A stretch of DNA of 5,682 nucleotides from an uncultured Bacteroidales bacterium (GTDB lineage: Bacteria > Bacteroidota > Bacteroidia > Bacteroidales > UBA3663). Position 1 is the stretch's first letter. Each line of letters begins with the position of its first letter. The stretch is from assembly GCA_905236195.1 (NCBI GenBank), contig CAJOOX010000111.1, positions 1 through 5,682 on the forward strand, written 5' to 3'. Below the pieces are notes generated by a model, which saw nothing but the letters and a program-made list of their open reading frames with translations, did no database searches and had not been told where the DNA came from. Made by a program: the position numbers and the translations under genes. Of the stretch, positions 1-5,682 are shown piece by piece.

Positions 1-1
1 A

Positions 2-334
2 ATAGAGAATTACGCCAAGCTGGAGGAGATTATCCGGCGCGACTACAATACATTCAGCGGACTGATGCTGGAACGGTATTATCACCGTGTGGCCGTAGAA
101 TCAGGGCAATACACCCGCATAGGCCGATGGTGGGCCCGAAAAGGAGAGAATGAAATTGACCTGATTGCCGAGGATGAGACGGATGGCTCTGCGGCCTTCT
201 TCGAAATCAAGCGGCGGAAGGATGAAATCAGCATAGGCATCCTGAAACAGAAAGTCGAGACCTTCCTGCAGGCCACTCACCAATTCAAGGGCTATGAGCT
301 GTCCTTTCACGGGCTTTCGATGGAAGAGATGTGA
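2..334 (+). CDS. DUF234-type ATP-binding protein, C-terminal part (5' end outside window)
   Basis: The reading frame is open from the window edge (position 2) to TGA at 332-334, giving the last 110 residues; the ATG at 65 is internal because homologous-looking sequence (RRDYNTFSGLMLERYY) runs through it. This matches the C-terminal domain (DUF234) of a family of AAA/STAND-like ATPases common in Bacteroidota and archaea. That domain has a PD-(D/E)xK nuclease-like core, and its signature is visible here: GENEIDLI (acidic metal-ligand motif) followed about 15 residues later by FFEIKRR (the ExK motif). The ATPase part with Walker motifs would lie upstream, off the window. The physiological role of these proteins is not well established; links to mobile or defence functions are speculation. 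Three ATA isoleucine codons in 110 suggest slightly different codon use from the C-rich housekeeping genes downstream, as expected of an accessory gene. A hairpin terminator follows 36 nt after the stop. The family call is confident; the function is open. Confidence 0.85.
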   Translation: MENYAKLEEIIRRDYNTFSGLMLERYYHRVAVESGQYTRIGRWWARKGENEIDLIAEDETDGSAAFFEIKRRKDEISIGILKQKVETFLQATHQFKGYELSFHGLSMEEM

Positions 335-370
335 TGACACCCAGCACCCGTTTTCGCAAGTATAACATAA

Positions 371-403
371 CTCCCCCGCCGGATGCCGGCAGGGGAGTAT
401 TTT
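371..403 (+). terminator. Rho-independent terminator, possibly bidirectional
   Basis: The outer stem CTCCCC (371-376) pairs with GGGGAG (392-397). After one C/A mismatch, the inner stem GCCGG pairs with CCGGC around a 3-nt ATG loop. TATTTT (398-403) follows on the '+' strand, so this is a good intrinsic terminator for the ATP-binding protein gene. On the '-' strand the same hairpin lies 7 nt past the mature 3' end of tRNA-Leu and is followed by a weaker TTATGTTAT tract, so it probably also ends tRNA transcription. The two genes converge here. Confidence 0.85.
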
Positions 404-404
404 G

Positions 405-488
405 TACCCGAAGTGGGACTCGAACCCACACAACCGTAATGGTCAAGGGATTTTAAGTCCCTCGTGTCTACCATTCCACCATTCGGGC
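405..488 (-). tRNA. tRNA-Leu (anticodon UAA)
   Basis: Read on the '-' strand, this is an 84-nt class II tRNA. The acceptor stem GCCCGAA pairs with TTCGGGT (the first pair is a G-U wobble) and is followed by discriminator A73, the leucine identity base. The D arm contains the leucine-like GGTAGACACG. The anticodon stem AGGGA/TCCCT closes the 7-nt loop CTTAAAA with anticodon TAA at 455-453, which reads UUA and UUG codons. A long variable arm (GACC-ATTAC-GGTT) precedes the T arm GTGGG-TTCGAGT-CCCAC. CCA is not encoded (the next bases are CAA), so it must be added by nucleotidyltransferase. It is a single gene, transcribed towards the preceding '+' strand gene, with a candidate -7 box about 40 nt upstream. 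Confidence 0.97.
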
Positions 489-527
489 GACCGTGGAATT
501 AGGGAGAATTCCCAAAAATTCCGGCTG

Positions 528-535
528 CAAAGATA
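528..535 (-). promoter_or_regulatory. Candidate -7 promoter box for tRNA-Leu
   Basis: On the '-' strand these bases read TATCTTTG, identical to the -7 boxes of the GH13 and prs promoters in this window and a perfect match to the Bacteroidota consensus TAnnTTTG. It ends 39 nt before the 5' end of the mature tRNA, a sensible distance for a short leader. No convincing TTTG box is found 19-20 nt further upstream (the expected place reads TACC), so the assignment rests on one element plus context. Confidence 0.55.
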
Positions 536-615
536 GGTAAAATTTTTGACATAATGGTAATTCGGGGCCGGAAAAATTAAAAAATCGTCCAAAAAGCAAG
601 ATTTTGACGATAATT

Positions 616-647
616 CTTGGAACTGTCGGGAATATTTGCTATCTTTG
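616..647 (+). promoter_or_regulatory. Sigma-ABfr-type promoter of the GH13 gene
   Basis: The -7 box TATCTTTG (640-647) is perfect. CTTG (616-619), 20 nt upstream, matches the -33 box TTTG at three of four bases. Transcription would start near 652-655, leaving a leader of about 40 nt before the ATG at 695. This placement rules out the in-frame TTG at 617 as a start, because it lies within the -33 box. Confidence 0.75.
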
Positions 648-694
648 CGCACAAATTTTGGCAAAGCTATCACTTATTTTCACTGTCTGTAAGC

Positions 695-2389
695 ATGAGT
701 AAGACGACAACCGACAACAAAATCGTAATCTACCAGATGCTGGTACGCCTGTTCGGCAATACGAATGCCACACGGCGCGTCAACGGAACGCTGGCCGAAA
801 ACGGCTGCGGCAAAATGAACGACATCACGGCTTCGGCCCTGCGCAGCATCCGTCAGCTGGGCTGCAACTACGTGTGGTACACCGGCCTGTTGCAACAGGC
901 GACGCAGACCGACTGGTCAGCCATCGGTCTTCCCCGGCAGAATCCGCACGTGGTGAAAGGTGTGGCCGGTTCGCCCTACGCCATCACCGACTACTACAGC
1001 ATCTCGCCCGATCTGGCCGTCAATCCGGCCGACCGCATGGCCGAGTTCGACGCACTGGTGGAACGCACCCACAAGGCCAAACTGAAGCTCATCATCGATT
1101 TTGTGCCCAATCATGTAGCCCGCCAATACCACTCCACCCTTAAACCTGCCAATGTCCGCGACCTCGGACAGGACGACGACACTTCGAAAGCATTTTCTCC
1201 CCAGAATAATTTCTACTACATCCCCGGAACTCCGTTCGCTCCCTGGTTCGACCTCGGCAGCGGCGACGACCGCTATGTGGAAAATCCCGCACGCGTGACA
1301 GGCAACGACTGTTTTACGCCCAGCCCGGGCAACAACGACTGGTACGAGACCGTCAAACTGAACTACGGCATCGACTATCAGTGCTTCGGCCAGCGATGCT
1401 TCGACCCCGTTCCCTCCACCTGGACCAAGATGCGGGACATTCTCCTCTACTGGGCAGGCAAAGGCGTGGACGGCTTCCGCTGCGACATGGCCCACATGGT
1501 TCCCGTGGAGTTCTGGCAATGGACCATCGGCCAGGTCAAACAGGCCTTCCCCGGGGTTATCTTCATTGCGGAAATCTATGAGCCTGCCATCTACCGCGCC
1601 TATATCGGAGCCGGTTTCGACTACCTCTACGACAAGGTGGGTCTCTATGACACTTTAAAAGGTGTAATCCGTTGGGAGCGACCCGCTTCCGACATCACCG
1701 GATGCTGGCAGGCCCTGGGCGACATCCAGGAGCACATGCTCAACTTCCTCGAGAACCACGACGAACAGCGCATCGCCTCCGACTTCTTTGCCGGCAGTCC
1801 CGAGAAGGCCTTCCCCGGCGTGGCTGTAGGCGCCCTGATGGGCAAGAGTCCCTACATGATTTATTTCGGACAGGAACTGGGCGAACGCGGCATGGACGAG
1901 GAAGGCTTCAGCGGTCGCGACGGCAGGACCACCATCTTCGACTACTGGTCGCTGCCCAAGATCGCACAGTGGCACGGCAGCGGCGACGCGTGGAGTGTCA
2001 CCGGCCTCGGCAAGGAGGAACGGAAGGTGCGCAGTTTCTACCGCACGCTGTTCGAAACGGTTGCCGCCCATCCGGTTTTCTCAACCGGAAAGTTCTTCGA
2101 CCTGGAGTACAAACAGTTCGACAATCCCGACTTCGACACCCAGCGGCTCTACGCCTTCCTGCGCTATGACAGCAGGGAACGTGTTCTGGTGGTTGCCAAC
2201 TTCAGCCCTTCCGACCAGAAGGTCAAGGTACGCATCCCGCACGAGGCCTGGAGCGAACTGAAGGTGCGCGGCAAAAAACTTAATCTGGCCAACCTCTTCT
2301 CGGGTGAGACTCAGCAGATTCCCTATCTTCCCGAGGAGCCGGTGGAAGTGACGGTCGCTCCGGACCATGTCACCGTTCTGAGTTTCTGA
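695..2389 (+). CDS. Alpha-amylase family (GH13) glycoside hydrolase, cytosolic
   Basis: The 564-residue protein has a GH13 (beta/alpha)8 barrel followed by an all-beta C-terminal domain (about residues 480-564, including RVLVVANFS). The four conserved regions are intact: I, DFVPNH (135-140); II, GFRCD with nucleophile Asp264; III, IAEIYE with acid/base Glu293; IV, ENHD with transition-state Asp356. It is therefore probably an active retaining alpha-glucan enzyme acting on starch- or glycogen-like substrates or maltooligosaccharides. The exact specificity (hydrolase or transferase, subfamily) cannot be read from these motifs. There is no signal peptide or lipobox, so it is probably cytoplasmic, unlike the surface amylases of Sus-type systems. 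The start at 695 (MSKTTTDNKIVIYQM) is chosen because the upstream TTG lies in the promoter and the first conserved strand (IVIYQMLVRLF) follows directly. No other glycan genes adjoin it; prs begins 126 nt downstream with its own promoter. Confidence 0.93.
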   Translation: MSKTTTDNKIVIYQMLVRLFGNTNATRRVNGTLAENGCGKMNDITASALRSIRQLGCNYVWYTGLLQQATQTDWSAIGLPRQNPHVVKGVAGSPYAITDYYSISPDLAVNPADRMAEFDALVERTHKAKLKLIIDFVPNHVARQYHSTLKPANVRDLGQDDDTSKAFSPQNNFYYIPGTPFAPWFDLGSGDDRYVENPARVTGNDCFTPSPGNNDWYETVKLNYGIDYQCFGQRCFDPVPSTWTKMRDILLYWAGKGVDGFRCDMAHMVPVEFWQWTIGQVKQAFPGVIFIAEIYEPAIYRAYIGAGFDYLYDKVGLYDTLKGVIRWERPASDITGCWQALGDIQEHMLNFLENHDEQRIASDFFAGSPEKAFPGVAVGALMGKSPYMIYFGQELGERGMDEEGFSGRDGRTTIFDYWSLPKIAQWHGSGDAWSVTGLGKEERKVRSFYRTLFETVAAHPVFSTGKFFDLEYKQFDNPDFDTQRLYAFLRYDSRERVLVVANFSPSDQKVKVRIPHEAWSELKVRGKKLNLANLFSGETQQIPYLPEEPVEVTVAPDHVTVLSF

Positions 2390-2439
2390 TTTTTGTCCGC
2401 TTTGGAAGGCAAAACACAGATAATTCTGATAAAAATGTT

Positions 2440-2451
2440 TCATCCGGATGA
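2440..2451. repeat. 12-nt perfect palindrome upstream of the prs promoter
   Basis: TCATCCGGATGA is a perfect inverted repeat centred about 21 nt before the prs -33 box, in otherwise AT-rich DNA. As RNA it would make only a 4-bp stem, so it is a poor terminator. As DNA it could be an operator half-site pair, but a 12-nt palindrome can occur by chance. No function is assigned. Confidence 0.4.
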
Positions 2452-2466
2452 TTAATTCCGAAAAAA

Positions 2467-2498
2467 TTTGGCCATCTCATCCCAAAGAACTATCTTTG
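2467..2498 (+). promoter_or_regulatory. Sigma-ABfr-type promoter of prs
   Basis: TTTG (2467-2470), a 20-nt spacer and TATCTTTG (2491-2498) together match the Bacteroidota housekeeping promoter consensus at every fixed base with ideal spacing. The start of transcription should fall near 2503-2506, only about 10-13 nt before the prs ATG, so the leader is very short. The element also excludes the in-frame TTG at 2468 as a start codon. Confidence 0.88.
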
Positions 2499-2515
2499 CA
2501 CAAAATATTCTCGAA

Positions 2516-3451
2516 ATGAATAACAATTTTTTAGTCTTCTCGGGTCGCGCATCGCGCTACCTGGCTGAAAAAATCTGCGTATCGCTGGGCTGCCCCCTCG
2601 GCAACCTCAATGTTCAGACCTTCGCAGACGGAGAGTTCGGTGTTAGCTTCGAAGAGACCATTCGCGGCAAACATGTATTTCTGGTGCAGAGCACCTTCCC
2701 CACGGCTGACAACCTCATGGAACTACTCCTGATGATTGATGCCGCCAAACGCGCCTCGGCAGCCCACATCATCGCTGTCATCCCCTATTTCGGATGGGCC
2801 CGTCAGGACCGCAAGGACAAACCCCGTGTGGCCATCGGCGCCAAACTGGTGGCCGACCTGCTGAGCACGGCTGGCATCGACCGTCTCATCACGATGGACC
2901 TGCATGCCGACCAGATTCAGGGATTCTTCGACATCCCCGTCGATCATCTCTATGCCTCGAAGGTGCTTGCCCCCTACATCGAACAGGAAATCGGCACCGA
3001 AAATCTGGTCATCGCATCGCCCGATGCCGGCGGCTCCAAGCGCGCCTACAACTATGCCAAATATTTCGGTGTGCCCATGGTTATGTGCTCGAAGCACCGT
3101 GAGAAAGCCAATGTGGTCGATTCGATGTTCCTCATCGGCGACGTCGAGGGCAAGGACGTTGTCCTCTGTGACGATATGGTCGATACAGCCGGCACCATCA
3201 CCAAGGCGGCCAACCTCATGATGGAGAAGGGCGCGCGTTCGGTACGCGCCATCGCTTCCCACTGCGTGATGTCCGGTCCCGCCAACGAACGCGTGGAGGC
3301 CTCCGCCCTCAAGGAAATGATTTTCACCGACTCGATTCCCTATCGCGGCTCGTGCGCCAAGGTGCACATCCTCTCGATTGCCGACATGTTCGCCGAGACC
3401 ATCCGCCGCCTCATGAACGAGGAGTCTATTTCGAATATGTTCATCATATAA
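2516..3451 (+). CDS. prs: Ribose-phosphate pyrophosphokinase (PRPP synthetase)
   Basis: The enzyme transfers the beta,gamma-diphosphate of ATP to ribose 5-phosphate to make PRPP, the precursor for purine, pyrimidine, histidine, tryptophan and NAD synthesis; it acts in the cytosol. The 311-residue length is typical of class I bacterial enzymes. Visible motifs: FADGEF (36-41); the ATP-binding segment PYFGWARQDRKDKPR (90-104); DLHADQIQGFF (128-138) with the conserved His130; the catalytic loop KHREKAN (193-199) with Lys193 and Arg195; and the PRPP/ribose-phosphate loop DDMVDTAGTI (219-228). All key residues are present, so it should be active. The start at 2516 is chosen over a TTG 48 nt upstream because that codon is part of the -33 box, and MNNNFLVFSGRASRYLAE fits the family N-terminus. 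guaB follows after 85 nt without an obvious terminator, so prs transcripts may continue into guaB, which draws on the purine pathway that PRPP feeds. Confidence 0.97.
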   Translation: MNNNFLVFSGRASRYLAEKICVSLGCPLGNLNVQTFADGEFGVSFEETIRGKHVFLVQSTFPTADNLMELLLMIDAAKRASAAHIIAVIPYFGWARQDRKDKPRVAIGAKLVADLLSTAGIDRLITMDLHADQIQGFFDIPVDHLYASKVLAPYIEQEIGTENLVIASPDAGGSKRAYNYAKYFGVPMVMCSKHREKANVVDSMFLIGDVEGKDVVLCDDMVDTAGTITKAANLMMEKGARSVRAIASHCVMSGPANERVEASALKEMIFTDSIPYRGSCAKVHILSIADMFAETIRRLMNEESISNMFII

Positions 3452-3452
3452 A

Positions 3453-5015
<1,563 letters not shown>

Positions 5016-5682
5016 ATGAAACGGAAGCTTCTCTTTGTCCTCTGTTCCCTGTTCATGGCGGGCGCCACGGCCCAGACCCACAAGGTCCTGATTGAGACCA
5101 ACATGGGCAATATGACCGTCATGCTCTACGACGACACGCCCAACACCACAGCCAACTTCCTCAAGAAGGTGCGCGAGGGGTACTACGACGGTTCGCTCTT
5201 CGGGCGTGTCATCCCCAGTTTCATGATCCAGGGCGGCGCTCCCGACTCCAAGACGGCGCCTCCCGGCGCCTCCATCGGATGGGGCGACATCAAGGAAGAG
5301 ATTCCGGGCGAGATACGTCTCAACCACGTACCCAAGAAAGGTGCTCTGGCATCGCCGCGCCGCGACGATAAGGTGAATCCCCAGAAGAAGAGCGACATGT
5401 CGATGTTCTTCATCGTGCAGGGCTACACCATGACGCGCGAGTACATGAAAGCGTGGGAGATGAAGACCAACGAAGCCATCCGCAAGGCGGTGAAGAAAAA
5501 GATGTTCACCCAGGAGGTCAAGGACTCGCTGCGCATCCTCAAGCAGAGCGACCCGAATGAGTACAACCGTTATGTGCGCGCCTTCAACCAGGCCATGGAC
5601 AGTGTCTGTCACAAGACACCGGGAGCACGGTACTTCACCGAGGCTGAGAAAGAGGCCTACAGTACCGTGGGCGGCGCCCAGC
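5016..5682 (+). CDS. Secreted cyclophilin-type peptidyl-prolyl isomerase (3' end outside window)
   Basis: The frame is open from an ATG directly abutting the guaB stop (TAAATG) to the window end, giving 222 residues without a stop. Residues 1-19 form a signal peptide (MKRK, hydrophobic LLFVLCSLFMAG, then ATA before Gln20), with no lipobox near the cleavage site, so export to the periplasm is likely. The cyclophilin fold begins at HKVLIETNMGNMTVMLYDD. The active-site motif FGRVIPSFMIQGG (62-74) keeps the equivalents of human CypA Arg55, Phe60 and Gln63, although the usual His of FHR is Gly. KKGALAS (107-113) and MSMFFIVQG (128-136) follow, the latter with Met at the usual Gln111 position. After it comes a charged, probably helical insertion (about 137-217) before VGGAQ, where the GG-x-x-LDG segment of the fold should resume. 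It should assist folding of exported proteins. The domain call is firm; activity is likely but unproven. Confidence 0.92.
   Translation, partial: MKRKLLFVLCSLFMAGATAQTHKVLIETNMGNMTVMLYDDTPNTTANFLKKVREGYYDGSLFGRVIPSFMIQGGAPDSKTAPPGASIGWGDIKEEIPGEIRLNHVPKKGALASPRRDDKVNPQKKSDMSMFFIVQGYTMTREYMKAWEMKTNEAIRKAVKKKMFTQEVKDSLRILKQSDPNEYNRYVRAFNQAMDSVCHKTPGARYFTEAEKEAYSTVGGAQ

Larger units (their letters stand above)
489..694. other. Divergent intergenic region between tRNA-Leu and GH13 gene
   Basis: About 200 nt of AT-rich DNA separates the tRNA ('-' strand) from the GH13 gene ('+' strand). It holds two oppositely oriented TATCTTTG boxes about 105 nt apart (528-535 and 640-647), with A/T-rich sequence between them. 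I see no small gene, no convincing inverted repeat and no riboswitch-like structure. Confidence 0.6.

Noticed and set aside
617..694. Hydrophobic N-terminal extension of the GH13 frame read as a signal peptide
   Set aside because: It would start at a TTG within the -33 promoter box and lacks the basic N-terminus and cleavage site of a real signal peptide.
917..1519. A 200-codon open frame on the '-' strand inside the GH13 gene
   Set aside because: It is opposite the conserved GH13 catalytic regions, has no promoter or family resemblance, and is explained by the codon bias of the real gene.
2348..2394. Possible terminator at the end of the GH13 gene: GTGAC-GGTC hairpin and a run of five T
   Set aside because: The stem lies within the coding sequence, has a 2-nt bulge, and is separated from the T run by about 16 nt, so it does not fit an intrinsic terminator.

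Overview
The window looks like chromosomal DNA from a member of the Bacteroidales (Bacteroidota). Two promoters match the Bacteroidota sigma-ABfr consensus (TTTG at about -33, TAnnTTTG at about -7), and a third -7 box lies upstream of a tRNA. No gene has a Shine-Dalgarno sequence, and gene starts sit in A/T-rich leaders, as is usual for this phylum. The coding DNA is fairly GC-rich with many C-ending codons, which would suit higher-GC Bacteroidales such as Alistipes or relatives. The genus is a guess.

Layout. (1) Positions 2-334 hold the 3' end of a '+' strand gene for a DUF234-type ATP-binding protein: only its PD-(D/E)xK nuclease-like C-terminal domain is present. (2) A strong hairpin terminator (371-403) separates it from a tRNA-Leu(UAA) gene on the '-' strand (405-488). 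(3) The stretch 489-694 carries divergent promoters, one for the tRNA and one for the next gene. (4) Positions 695-2389 encode a cytosolic GH13 (alpha-amylase family) enzyme with all four conserved regions. (5) A textbook Bacteroidota promoter (2467-2498) drives prs (2516-3451, PRPP synthetase) with a very short leader. (6) A GTGAAGA-based direct repeat and an AT-rich leader lie before guaB (3537-5015, IMP dehydrogenase). (7) The ATG of a secreted cyclophilin-type peptidyl-prolyl isomerase (5016 to the window end) directly follows the guaB stop codon.

How the genes fit together. Prs makes PRPP, the precursor of purine nucleotides, and GuaB commits IMP to guanine nucleotides, so prs-guaB is a coherent purine pair. 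No terminator is visible between prs, guaB and the isomerase, so read-through into an operon is plausible. The isomerase acts outside the cytoplasm and has no evident metabolic link. The GH13 gene has its own promoter.

Most of the window is ordinary housekeeping DNA, and I see no previously undescribed system. The points most worth a second look are the charged insertion inside the cyclophilin domain, the direct repeat before guaB, the very short prs leader, and two reading frames whose upstream TTG starts lie inside promoter elements and would mislead automatic start calling.
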